Source: Pseudomonadota bacterium (GTDB lineage Bacteria; Pseudomonadota; Alphaproteobacteria; Acetobacterales; Acetobacteraceae). Taken from it: 9,184 bases of DNA. The stretch's first letter is position 1; the number at the start of each line of letters is the position of its first letter. Where the stretch lies: the NCBI GenBank assembly GCA_021829055.1, contig JAJZCS010000060.1, positions 1 to 9,184 of the forward strand, in the 5' to 3' direction. Of this stretch, positions 1 through 7,188 are shown piece after piece. The notes beneath the pieces were generated by a model. That model saw nothing but the letters and a program-made list of their open reading frames with translations, was not told the origin of the DNA and made no database searches. The position numbers were made by a program, and so were the translations under genes.

Positions 1-132
1 GACCTGGAAATCGCCATCCACCATTGCCTTGCCGAGTATAACGCTCCCCAAGCCGTTCGTTTGGAACGCCAAGGCTGCCGACACCCTCCCCAAGGCCCGC
101 CGAGGGAAACAGGGTTGGAGCCGGAACACTAG
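1..132 (+). pseudogene. C-terminal remnant of an IS630-family transposase, twice frameshifted
   Basis: Frame 1 reads DLEIAIHHCLAEYNA (1-45). The match then jumps to frame 2, PKPFVWNAKAADTLPKARRG from position 47, and returns to frame 1 for LEPEH and a TAG stop at 130-132. Joined together these give the usual C-terminal tail of IS630-type DDE transposases (…AI..FLAEYNA.PKPFVW…GKQ.LE..H-stop). Two roughly compensating indels near 45 and 110 break it. The window begins inside the gene, so the catalytic domain is not visible. The family's role is cut-and-paste transposition into TA dinucleotides in the chromosome. Just after the stop lies TACCA-CCT-TGGTA (133-145), a short inverted repeat that may belong to the element's right end. 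Family assignment is from recalled motif similarity. Whether the breaks are decay or sequencing error cannot be told here. Confidence 0.68.
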
Positions 133-173
133 TACCACCTTGGTATATTTTCTTTGAGTTCGGTTATTTTTAG

Positions 174-185
174 GATTCCGGAATC
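174..185. repeat. 12-bp perfect palindrome GATTCCGGAATC
   Basis: A perfect dyad of 12 bases with no spacer sits between the end of the IS630 remnant and the start of the IS701 remnant. It could be an element-end scar, a protein-binding site or chance. Nothing else in the sequence decides between these. Confidence 0.3.
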
Positions 186-218
186 GGCTTTTGACTGATT
201 CATGGGTGGTCGGCATTG

Positions 219-529
219 ATGACGCTGACCATGGCGCGCCCGAGACTGGATTGGGGCGGCGAGCTTGAGCACTGGCTTGAGCCGTTCATGGATGTGCCTG
301 GGCACAGCACGTGCCGGCGGATGTGTTCCTTGCCTATGTGGCTGCATTGATTGGCCCTGGCGATCGCAGGAGCGTTCGGCCGATAGCGGTCCGTGACAAG
401 GCTGTGAATTATGACCGGCTTCACCGCAGCAGCGTCTGGGATGCAGCCCCTCTGGAAACAGCAACGCGACCCTCAATCTCGTCGCACTGCCTCCGCCTCG
501 GCGATGTCCGCACCGTGACACGCCCCTGA
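219..529 (+). pseudogene. N-terminal remnant of an IS701-family transposase, frameshifted
   Basis: From ATG 219 the frame reads MTLTMARPRLDWGGELEHWL followed by EPFMDVPGHSTCRRM, and it stops at TGA 348-350. The homology continues one frame over from about 325 as FLAYVAALIGPGDRRSVRPI, then YDRLHRSSVWDAAPLE, ending at TGA 527-529. Spliced, this matches the start of IS701-type DDE transposases: W…EL..WL.PF…R.M..LYVAGLIGPGDRKS..PMA…YD.LH…WDAAPLE. The strongest piece is GPGDRRSVRP. Similarity fades after about 465. Expected length is roughly 400 residues, so only about the first quarter survives and the DDE catalytic core is absent. A long open frame on the opposite strand (129-545) is a shadow. 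Non-functional remnant; family call is from motif recall. Confidence 0.66.
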
Positions 530-563
530 TAAAAACCGCCAACAAAAATATGCCAAAGTAGTG

Positions 564-812
564 TTAGAGGCCTGTGCCCACGTCAGTAGCGGCAGAAGCA
601 TCGGCGTGCCGGCGGCTCGCGCCGGCAATGACGCTGAACTCCTTGCTGCATGCCCTGCAGTACCAGAAGCCGGATTTTGGCTCGTAAGCCGCTTTGCCAT
701 TCACCCACAATGAAAACCATTCTGGGGTGTTGGGCAGCGTGCCTTCTCGAACCACGCCCGCGCAGCATCTTCGTCAGGAAATATCCCTTTGAAAGTGCGA
801 AACGATGTTCAT
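564..812 (-). pseudogene. N-terminal zinc-ribbon remnant of an IS1595-family transposase, frameshifted
   Basis: Read on the reverse strand from an ATG at 812-810, one frame gives FPDEDAARAWFEKARCP and then HCG before a stop near 702. The neighbouring frame continues with VNGKAAYEPKSGFWYCRACS then KEFSVIAG. This is the layout of IS1595-type transposases: a short helical start (DEDAARAWFE), then a zinc ribbon with a first CxxC (here degraded, only HCG left) and a second CxxC (CRAC, intact), then KxFSV.(T/A)G. A further frame gives TPMLLPLLTWAQA, resembling the LPL..W segment that follows the ribbon. At least two indels interrupt it and no catalytic domain follows, so it is dead. It lies back to back with the IS701 piece and on the opposite strand. 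Confidence 0.6.
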
Positions 813-894
813 ATTCCGTTCTGGTTGTTGTAGCCCGTTTCGTCAATTCGAGAGTTCCGTGTAGGATTGTCGCGCATTGTGTGTCACGAGGCGC

Positions 895-908
895 ATGCAT
901 GTTTGCAT
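895..908. promoter_or_regulatory. Possible operator: inverted repeat ATGCA-TGTT-TGCAT
   Basis: A perfect 5-bp dyad with a 4-nt spacer lies about 125 nt before the binding-protein gene. A related ATGCAT recurs at 966-971, overlapping the candidate -10 hexamer. The dyad could be bound by a regulator of the importer. It is short enough to be chance, and no regulator gene lies in the window. Confidence 0.2.
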
Positions 909-944
909 CGTTTGGTCGTTTCTGGTGTCCATTTCAAAGCGCTC

Positions 945-974
945 TCGTCATAGCGGTCTTGTTGGATGCATAAT
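945..974 (+). promoter_or_regulatory. Candidate promoter for the ABC importer operon
   Basis: TCGTCA (945-950) and CATAAT (969-974) are separated by 18 nt. The second is one base from the TATAAT consensus and the first is a weak match to TTGACA. This would start transcription near 981, about 50 nt before the binding-protein start codon. The whole 813-1031 interval holds no plausible gene, so a promoter is expected here. This pair is only the best-looking candidate by eye. Confidence 0.25.
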
Positions 975-1031
975 TTCCGTGTTGCTTCGAGACGGATCAT
1001 CAGCTGTTAAGCGAAGGGAGAGCAAGACGCG

Positions 1032-2723
1032 ATGCTGCGACTGCGCCGTTTCCTGCCCGTGCTTGGATGCGCCCTCGCAGTGACGGCGTTTGTTGCGGCG
1101 GGTCCTAAAAATGAGCCTGGTAGTCGGGACGGCAAGACATGCGGGACGGTCGTTATTCCTCCCGGGATTGGCCTTGGTACGCCACCGGCCTCCGTCAACT
1201 CACTTAACCCGCTTCTGAGTGGCTCCCTTTACGACGGTGAGGTGGCCGGCCTCTTGTATCGCAATCTGCTTTGGGTGAATCGGGCTCACCGCATTACCTG
1301 GTCGCGTAGTATCGCCACGTCGATTCAGGTTTCCTCCGATGACACCGTCTTCACCGTTACCATGAGACCTTGGCGCTGGTCGGACGGTGTGCCGGTAACC
1401 GCAAGGGATGTGAATTTTACGTACCAGCTGATCAAGCGGATGGGGCCAGTTTATCTAAACTATGACTCGGGTGGCATTCCAAACTTGGTAAAAAGCTTCA
1501 CTGAACTGGGGCCAAAGAAGTTCCGTGTCATAACAACGCGCCCAGTTGATCCTGAATGGTTCGAGCTTATGGGGTTGGCTCAGCTCGTACCCTACCCCGA
1601 ACATGCCTGGGGGAAGTACACAATCGACGAAATGTTCCGGCGACAAACGGATCCAGACTTTTTTAAGGTTGTCGATGGCCCCTACGAGATTGAGAGATTC
1701 CGGATTGGCCGTTACATCAGCTTCGTGCCGAACCCCACCTATGCTGGGCATCGTTCGACAATCGGTCGTCTCGTGCTGCTGTTCCTGCATTCGTCGGAAG
1801 GTGAAGTCGAGGGCCTGAAGGTTGGCACGATTGACATAAGTAATTTGCCGTTTTCGCTTTGGCGGCTGAGGTATGAGCTCGCCGGGATTCGGGTCCTGAG
1901 GCTAATGCCGAATTTTGGCTTCGATTTTATGCAGCTCAATTTCCGCAAACCCTCGGTCTCGTTTTTCCGAAGTCTTCGTGTTCGCCAAGCGATCGCCGAC
2001 GCCATCAACCAACGCGTTATTATTAAATTACTTTACCACGGTTACGCACGCGTTCAGCATGGACCAATCCCTGTAGAGCCGCCAATTTTTCTTTCGCCGA
2101 CGGCAATGGCTGGACATTACCCAGTGCTCTACGATCCGGCCAAAGCTCGTCGGCTGCTCAATGCCGCAGGATGGAAGCTGGGAAAAGACGGTATTCGCGT
2201 CAGGGATGGCAGGCGATTGTCGTTTACCTATTTGCAATCATCGGGGGCTGTTACTTCCACTTTGGAAAGCGAGATGATCCAGCAGAATTTGCGAGCCGTC
2301 GGTATCAAGATGAGAATTCGGCAACTGACATTTAACGAGCTCGTTGCGTTGTCGGAGCGTCCGATGGCTTGGGATGCAATGGGTTTCGGTTGGTCTCTTG
2401 GGAACTACCCTGACGATGGTCCACAGTTCCATACCGGTGCCGCCTATAACCAAGCTGGATACAGTAACAGGGAGATGGACGCGCTCCTTGACGCAGTGAC
2501 CGCAGAATCCGGCATGAGGGCCCTGTATGCCTATCAGGATTTTGCGGCTGTGCAGCAACCAGAAATTTTTCTACCGGAACCCGGAGCGGTGGTACTCGTA
2601 CGAAAAGCACTAAGGGGGGTACGCAAAGCGTTTCCTCCTTCCGGCACGTGGGCGCCACAATACCTGCAGTGGAGTACCGGTCCATGCAAAAGATCGGGTT
2701 GGGTTGAGGCGCACGCGCGATGA
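1032..2723 (+). CDS. Periplasmic solute-binding protein of a peptide/opine/nickel-type ABC importer (family 5)
   Basis: Captures the substrate in the periplasm and delivers it to the two permeases encoded next door. At 563 residues it fits family 5 (usually 500-560). It starts with a Sec signal peptide: RLRR, a hydrophobic stretch at residues 7-22, and likely cleavage after VAA at 21-23. Family hallmarks follow: SLNPLLSGS (57-65), WSDGVPVTARDVNFTY (116-131), DGPYEIERF (215-223), MQLNFRKP (300-307), and LRVRQAIADAINQ (315-327) then HGYA (336-339). Start ATG 1032 has AAGGGAG at 1014-1020, a rather long 11-nt spacing. Its stop overlaps the next start by 4 nt (ATGA). Cys37 and Cys552 are the only cysteines of the mature protein. 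There is no good lipobox (Cys13 comes too early), so it should be soluble. Substrate is unknown: dipeptide, oligopeptide, glutathione, opine or metal chelate are all possible. Confidence 0.93.
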   Translation: MLRLRRFLPVLGCALAVTAFVAAGPKNEPGSRDGKTCGTVVIPPGIGLGTPPASVNSLNPLLSGSLYDGEVAGLLYRNLLWVNRAHRITWSRSIATSIQVSSDDTVFTVTMRPWRWSDGVPVTARDVNFTYQLIKRMGPVYLNYDSGGIPNLVKSFTELGPKKFRVITTRPVDPEWFELMGLAQLVPYPEHAWGKYTIDEMFRRQTDPDFFKVVDGPYEIERFRIGRYISFVPNPTYAGHRSTIGRLVLLFLHSSEGEVEGLKVGTIDISNLPFSLWRLRYELAGIRVLRLMPNFGFDFMQLNFRKPSVSFFRSLRVRQAIADAINQRVIIKLLYHGYARVQHGPIPVEPPIFLSPTAMAGHYPVLYDPAKARRLLNAAGWKLGKDGIRVRDGRRLSFTYLQSSGAVTSTLESEMIQQNLRAVGIKMRIRQLTFNELVALSERPMAWDAMGFGWSLGNYPDDGPQFHTGAAYNQAGYSNREMDALLDAVTAESGMRALYAYQDFAAVQQPEIFLPEPGAVVLVRKALRGVRKAFPPSGTWAPQYLQWSTGPCKRSGWVEAHAR

Positions 2724-3673
2724 TCCGGATGATCCTGACGCGACTCGTATCCTCGTTGCTTACCCTGGCAATCCTAATCACTATCGTGTTTTTCATGGCG
2801 CACGCGACACCGGGGGGGCCAGCCTTTTCGATCCTCGGCCAAAAGGCAACACCGCAAGCGGTTGAGCAGCTGAACCAGAGACTAGGCCTGACGGCGCCGC
2901 TTTGGCGGCAATATTTGATGTGGTTCTGGCATTTAGCGCACGGGCAGCTCGGATATTCATACCTACTCAACCGTCCTGTCAGGCAATTGGTGGGCGACTA
3001 TATGGTTAATACGCTCGCACTGTATGCGAGTGCGATGCTGCTTTCGGTCATTCTTGCGATCGTGATAGGGCTGATTCAGGGCACTACCTGGGGACGTTGG
3101 CCAGCTAATCTTATTAGGCTGTTAGAGCTCTGTTTTTATGCGATGCCGACTTTTTTTATCGGTACAATAATGATTTTATATTTTAGTGTAAAATGGAGAG
3201 TTCTTCCGGCGGGCGGAATTTCTAGTGTCAGGATTTCCGATCCGGGATTGCTTGACTACGTGCGGCATCTTGTTTTGCCCGTCGTGACGGTCGCGCTCTT
3301 GGGAACGGCTAGCTTGTCGTACTACTTCGGCGCTTCCGTGCATGACGAACTCGGAAAAGATTACGTCCGTACGGCGCTGGCGAAAGGACTCACGTTTCGC
3401 GCGGTTCTGTTTCGCCATGTTTTACGCAACGCTCTGCGACCGTTGGTAACGATGGTTGGCCTTGCGTTCCCGTATATTTTTACGGGATCTATGATGGTCG
3501 AAACGGTCTTCAACTATCCCGGGCTTGGCTATCTTTTGTGGCGGTCGGCATTGTCACAGGATTACCCGGTGATATCGGGAGTCGTTCTGCTGATCGGCTT
3601 TCTTACCGTACTCGGAAATCTCTTTGCGGATATTGTAAACGGCCTGCTTGATCCGCGTGAGAGGTATGAGTGA
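2720..3673 (+). CDS. ABC importer inner-membrane permease, DppB/GsiC type
   Basis: First of the two membrane subunits forming the translocation path. 317 residues, close to the usual 306-340. The N-terminal helix (about 9-27) is followed by the family mark HATPGGPA (28-35) and a periplasmic domain. Five more hydrophobic segments lie near 98-119, 135-155, 185-203, 243-261 and 285-305. The cytoplasmic EAA-type loop that docks on the ATPase runs through KDYVRTALAKGL (213-224) to RHVLRNALRP (232-241). The C-terminus ends with the typical GLLDPRERYE. ATG 2720 overlaps the binding-protein stop, implying translational coupling. The stretch around 3130-3200 is strikingly AT-rich compared with the rest. 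It pairs with the DppC-type gene downstream. Type is secure; the symbol is left blank because the substrate is not known. Confidence 0.94.
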   Translation: MIRMILTRLVSSLLTLAILITIVFFMAHATPGGPAFSILGQKATPQAVEQLNQRLGLTAPLWRQYLMWFWHLAHGQLGYSYLLNRPVRQLVGDYMVNTLALYASAMLLSVILAIVIGLIQGTTWGRWPANLIRLLELCFYAMPTFFIGTIMILYFSVKWRVLPAGGISSVRISDPGLLDYVRHLVLPVVTVALLGTASLSYYFGASVHDELGKDYVRTALAKGLTFRAVLFRHVLRNALRPLVTMVGLAFPYIFTGSMMVETVFNYPGLGYLLWRSALSQDYPVISGVVLLIGFLTVLGNLFADIVNGLLDPRERYE

Positions 3674-4560
3674 TGAGCGGTATGACAACGCATCCTCTTC
3701 GTCCGCTTGGAGGCCGGCTCCGTCGTGCCATTTTCAGCGGTGTGACGGAATATCTTGGCGAGAGGGGTACGCTGATGGCAGGCGCTGCCTTGGCCGTGCT
3801 GGTGGCATCATTCTGCCTGCTTGGGCCGATCTTTTGCCGGGCTAGCCCATATACAATTCACGTTGGTGACGCGTTTTACCCGCCTTCCCCACAATTTTTG
3901 TTAGGTACCGATCAAATCGGCCGCGACGAACTTGCGCGCCTCATCGCCGGTGGATACACAACGCTTGCTGTGAGCATTCCTGCCGCTATCCTCGCATTTA
4001 TCGTTGGTATCGTCTTTGGTTTCTCCGGGGCTCTCGGGCCGATTTGGCTGGACAAGGTGCTTATGCGGGTGCTTGACGCAGTGCTTGCGCTGCCTGCCCT
4101 GATTCTCCTCATTTTCTTCGCTTCTCTTTTTGCGCCGAGTAATTCCCAGCTTATTTTGCTGCTTGGGCTTACCTCCTGGCCGGGGTTGGCGCGTCTGGTA
4201 CGGAATGAAGCGATCGCGCAGCGCGGACGTGACTTCGTGCATGCAAGCCGACAATGCGGCGCAGGAACATTTTATATCGCGTGGAGACATTTGTTACCGG
4301 TAATTGCTCCTGTGCTGGTGGTGAATGGAACCTTCTTGGTTGGAGACCAGATCCTTGCATTGTCCGCGCTCAGCTTTCTTGGCCTCGGGATACAACCTCC
4401 AGACCCTAGCTGGGGAGGCTTGTTACAGTCTGGGCTGAATCTTGTTGTCGTCGACCCTTGGTGGATGATCGTTCCATCAGGTGCTATGATTTTTCTATCA
4501 ATTGCAGCGACTAACCTTATTGGTCAGGGGATATTGGCCCGGATGGGAGAGACATGCTGA
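3673..4560 (+). CDS. ABC importer inner-membrane permease, DppC/GsiD type
   Basis: Second membrane subunit, the partner of the DppB-type protein. 295 residues from ATG 3673, matching the usual 280-300. After a cytoplasmic lead and a first helix (about 33-54) comes the hallmark LGTDQIGRDELARLIAGG (77-94). Further helices lie near 97-118, 130-150, 158-172, 210-232 and 264-285. The EAA loop runs from NEAIAQRGRDFVHASRQCG (178-196) to WRHLLP (204-209). LSFLGLGIQPPDPSWGGLL (233-251) is another family signature. Start choice: GAGAGG at 3659-3664 is spaced 8 nt from ATG 3673 and only 5 nt from the in-frame GTG 3670, so ATG is preferred, though GTG is possible. The gene overlaps the previous stop by one base and ends 1 nt before the ATPase start. 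Confidence 0.94.
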   Translation: MSGMTTHPLRPLGGRLRRAIFSGVTEYLGERGTLMAGAALAVLVASFCLLGPIFCRASPYTIHVGDAFYPPSPQFLLGTDQIGRDELARLIAGGYTTLAVSIPAAILAFIVGIVFGFSGALGPIWLDKVLMRVLDAVLALPALILLIFFASLFAPSNSQLILLLGLTSWPGLARLVRNEAIAQRGRDFVHASRQCGAGTFYIAWRHLLPVIAPVLVVNGTFLVGDQILALSALSFLGLGIQPPDPSWGGLLQSGLNLVVVDPWWMIVPSGAMIFLSIAATNLIGQGILARMGETC

Positions 4561-4561
4561 C

Positions 4562-6376
4562 ATGAACGACGGGAGCGTGCTCCGTCTCGATAACGTTTCG
4601 GTAGCTCTTCGGCGCGGTCGCGGCCAAGTGGTGCCTCTGCTTGATCAAATATGCCTCGCCGTGAATCGGGGGGAAATGACGGCATTGGTCGGCGAGAGCG
4701 GGTCAGGTAAGACTCTTACGTCCTTGGCAGTAATCCGCCTGTTGCCGAGAAACGCAAGACTCTCAGGGCAGATCTGGCTCGGAAATATAGACCTCCTGCG
4801 TCTTCCTCAACGTGACATGCGCAAGATTCGTGGCCGCGATATCGGGATGGTGTTCCAGAATCCTTTAGCTTCCCTGAATCCATCAGTCCGCGTTGGTGCC
4901 CAGATTCGGGAGGCCTACCGTCTTCATACCGGAGAAAGCGACCATGCAGCTTGCGCGAGGGCACGCGAACTTTTTGGTGAGGTTGGGATTGCGAATGCAA
5001 AGGAGCGGCTTGGCGATTACCCTCACCAATTCTCCGGGGGGATGCGTCAAAGGGCAATGATTGCAATGGCTCTAGCGTGTTCGCCGAAGCTCTTGATCGC
5101 GGACGAACCTACGTCCGGACTCGATGCTATTCTAACGCGCCAGATTTTGTCGTTGTTGACCCGTTTGCGTCGTGAATACCGGATGGGCGTACTGTTTATT
5201 ACGCACGATCTCTCTGTTGTGCAGAAATATGCTGATCAGGTTCACGTTCTCTATGCTGGACGTTCCGTCGAGTGGGGCAGCTCAGACGCGTTCTTCAATG
5301 CCCCTCGTCATCCATACAGCCGGGCTCTTCTGGGAGCTGTACCACGCCCGGGGCAGATCCGTCTAACGGCCATCTCCGGAGTGCTGCCCGACCCAGAAGC
5401 GATGCCTATAGGCTGCCGATTTTCCCCTCGATGTGCTTACCATCAGGCTGAATGCGACTGCCGCTACCCAAAAATCGATCACAAAGGTACAACCTCGGTT
5501 GCCTGTTGTCGGGCGGCAGACATTGTGTCGGCACACCGTCCAGCTGGAATGCCGTCGCCGCAGTACTTTCGGTCGACGAACGATGGCGCGGTACTGTTGA
5601 AAATTGACCGGCTTGGCGTGGATTATCGGCATCCTGCCGGTGGGGTGTTGGCTGCACTGGCCGGACGCAGCAAATCGTTACGCATTCTGGATGGTATTGA
5701 TTTGACGCTTCGGCATGGTGAGTGTCTTGGCATTGTCGGCGAGAGCGGGTCTGGAAAATCAACGTTAGGACGTGCGATTTTGCAGATGGTTCCCTATCAC
5801 GGGTCCGTTGCCTTCGAAGGTATGGCATTTGATCGGATGACAAGATCGCGGCGTAAGATGATGCGGCGTCGTATTCAGGTTGTATTTCAAGACCCCCGCG
5901 AAAGCCTTAATCCAAGGATGCGGATTGGTGACATTGTTGCGGAACCCCTGGCGCTTGCAGGAGAGCGAGAATGCCGTGAACAGGTTCGCCGACTGCTGGA
6001 CCGCGTCGGCCTCCATGCTCGGATGCTTGATGAGTTTCCGCATGCAATATCAGGAGGACAGGCTCAAAGGATTGCCATCGCGCGGGCCTTGGCTGCCAAG
6101 CCTGCCGTCATTGTTCTTGATGAACCAACGTCCAGCCTCGATGTCTCAACCCAAGCGGCATTGTTAAACCTTTTAAAAGACTTGGCGCAACAGGACGGGT
6201 TGAGCTATATCCTCATCAGTCACGATGTCGCAGCGATTAGCTATATGGCCGATACGATCGCCGTATTGCGGTCCGGAAGATTGATAGAAGTGGGAGCAAC
6301 CGCGGGGCTGCTTGCCGCGCCAGGCGCTGAATACACCCGACATCTTCTTGCCGCGTCGTTTCTGTACGAGATATAG
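4562..6376 (+). CDS. Fused two-domain ATPase of the peptide-type ABC importer (DppD-DppF fusion, GsiA-like)
   Basis: Hydrolyses ATP on the cytoplasmic face to drive the DppB/DppC-type permease pair. 604 residues with two complete nucleotide-binding domains. Domain 1: Walker A GESGSGKT (44-51), Q-loop Gln99 (VFQNP), signature SGGMR (158-162), Walker B LLIADE (177-182), H-loop His215. Domain 2: GESGSGKS (393-400), Gln443, SGGQA (497-501), VIVLDE (516-521), His554. Between them is the oligopeptide-transporter C-terminal extension (HPYSRALL 250-257), with cysteines 285, 291, 298 and 315 spaced like the Fe-S ligands reported for DppD-type ATPases. The second domain ends about 45 residues after its H-loop without a second cysteine extension. 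ATG 4562, 1 nt after the permease stop, fits the domain start; an upstream in-frame start at 4502 would lie inside the permease gene. GsiA is about 623 residues, so length fits, but glutathione as substrate is not shown. Confidence 0.94.
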   Translation: MNDGSVLRLDNVSVALRRGRGQVVPLLDQICLAVNRGEMTALVGESGSGKTLTSLAVIRLLPRNARLSGQIWLGNIDLLRLPQRDMRKIRGRDIGMVFQNPLASLNPSVRVGAQIREAYRLHTGESDHAACARARELFGEVGIANAKERLGDYPHQFSGGMRQRAMIAMALACSPKLLIADEPTSGLDAILTRQILSLLTRLRREYRMGVLFITHDLSVVQKYADQVHVLYAGRSVEWGSSDAFFNAPRHPYSRALLGAVPRPGQIRLTAISGVLPDPEAMPIGCRFSPRCAYHQAECDCRYPKIDHKGTTSVACCRAADIVSAHRPAGMPSPQYFRSTNDGAVLLKIDRLGVDYRHPAGGVLAALAGRSKSLRILDGIDLTLRHGECLGIVGESGSGKSTLGRAILQMVPYHGSVAFEGMAFDRMTRSRRKMMRRRIQVVFQDPRESLNPRMRIGDIVAEPLALAGERECREQVRRLLDRVGLHARMLDEFPHAISGGQAQRIAIARALAAKPAVIVLDEPTSSLDVSTQAALLNLLKDLAQQDGLSYILISHDVAAISYMADTIAVLRSGRLIEVGATAGLLAAPGAEYTRHLLAASFLYEI

Positions 6377-6510
6377 AGATGCAGTTTAAATTGTTATGAC
6401 GCCTACATCTGTGGGCATGGGCAGCCCTCCATGAACGGTAAAGAAAAATTACGATTTGCTACCCGGTCACAGCCTATTTCGGTGGGCTTCCGAGATCAAG
6501 GAGTGAGGCT

Positions 6511-7185
6511 ATGCAGGCGATCATTCGGCTCGTTTTTTTAACTGGCGGCTTGCTTGCTTTTATGCCACTTCTGTTGTTAGTTACCTTGATTGTTGCGATT
6601 GATCGGTGGTGGCTTCTAAAACGCACCGTCAATGAAGGAACGATGCTTCATAGTAAGCTGCGCCAGATCGGCTACCGCAATGTCGAAGGCCTGCGCGATC
6701 TGGGGGAAGCGTACGGGCAGACGTTGCAAGGACACCTGGTTGCAACCGCAGTGGCGTCACTCGGAGAATCCGCGGACGAGTTGGAAAACCACCTTGAAGA
6801 AGAAATTATGAATTCGATTCCACTTGTTACGCGCCGGCTCTGGATCTTGGATACGTCAGTGACTATCGCGCCATTGCTTGGCCTGTTCGGTACGATCATA
6901 GGGATGATCCAGGCATTTAATGTGCTTTCGCGTGCCGGCGGTCCGGCCAAGATTACTGGCGGTATCGCGGGTGCTCTTGTTTCCACCGCAGCGGGTCTTC
7001 TTATAGCAATCGTTGCTGTATATTTCGTGAATTATTTTAATTCGTTGAGTCGCCAGATTGTTCAGCAACTCGACCTGACCAAGGTAGCCCTAATCAACCG
7101 CCTGCACTCGCGTGGCCTGTCTTCAGGACAGGGCAACGAGATGACTGTTGCGCGGCCAAACCGGTATGTGAAGATCGGCGCCTGA
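6511..7185 (+). CDS. exbB: ExbB/TolQ-family proton-channel protein
   Basis: With ExbD forms the inner-membrane complex that converts proton motive force into movement of TonB (or TolA). 224 residues, similar to TolQ (230) and ExbB (244). Helix 1 is near 10-30 and is followed by IDRWWLLKR (30-38). The middle cytoplasmic domain is helical and acidic (ESADELENHLEEE, 86-98). Helix 2 (about 115-136) carries APLLGLFGTIIGMIQAF, the best family mark. Helix 3 (about 152-174) carries GIAGALVSTAAGLLIAI. Thr128 and Thr159 lie where channel-lining threonines are expected. AAGGAG at 6498-6503 sits 7 nt before ATG 6511, a strong ribosome site. The 134-nt gap from the ATPase has no clear terminator, so it may be read through or have its own promoter. 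ExbB versus TolQ cannot be settled without the TonB or TolA partner; ExbB is favoured by the importer context. Confidence 0.88.
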   Translation: MQAIIRLVFLTGGLLAFMPLLLLVTLIVAIDRWWLLKRTVNEGTMLHSKLRQIGYRNVEGLRDLGEAYGQTLQGHLVATAVASLGESADELENHLEEEIMNSIPLVTRRLWILDTSVTIAPLLGLFGTIIGMIQAFNVLSRAGGPAKITGGIAGALVSTAAGLLIAIVAVYFVNYFNSLSRQIVQQLDLTKVALINRLHSRGLSSGQGNEMTVARPNRYVKIGA

Positions 7186-7188
7186 ATC

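Noticed and set aside
129..545. 138-residue open frame on the minus strand
   Set aside because: It is antisense to the IS701 remnant, whose frames carry recognisable transposase motifs. The minus-strand protein is low-complexity with no family features.
962..990. dif-like site for XerC near GGATGCATAATTTCCGTGTT
   Set aside because: The left arm loosely resembles the XerC-binding half, but the right half does not match the TTATGTTAA-type arm. It is also more than 6 kb from xerC, so chance is more likely.
2332..2970. 212-residue open frame on the minus strand across the binding-protein/permease junction
   Set aside because: It lies antisense to two well-supported genes and has no recognisable motifs, so it is a shadow.
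6416..6433. Inverted repeat CATGG-N8-CCATG as a terminator after the ABC operon
   Set aside because: Stem of only 5 bp and followed by an A-rich stretch rather than a T-run, so it does not fit a Rho-independent terminator.
6396..6434. 12-codon ORF that could be a leader peptide before exbB
   Set aside because: No ribosome site, no run of regulatory codons and no attenuator-like structure downstream.
6431..6541. 36-codon ORF from ATG 6431 overlapping the start of exbB
   Set aside because: No ribosome site precedes it, its product has no recognisable features, and its frame merely crosses the exbB ribosome site.
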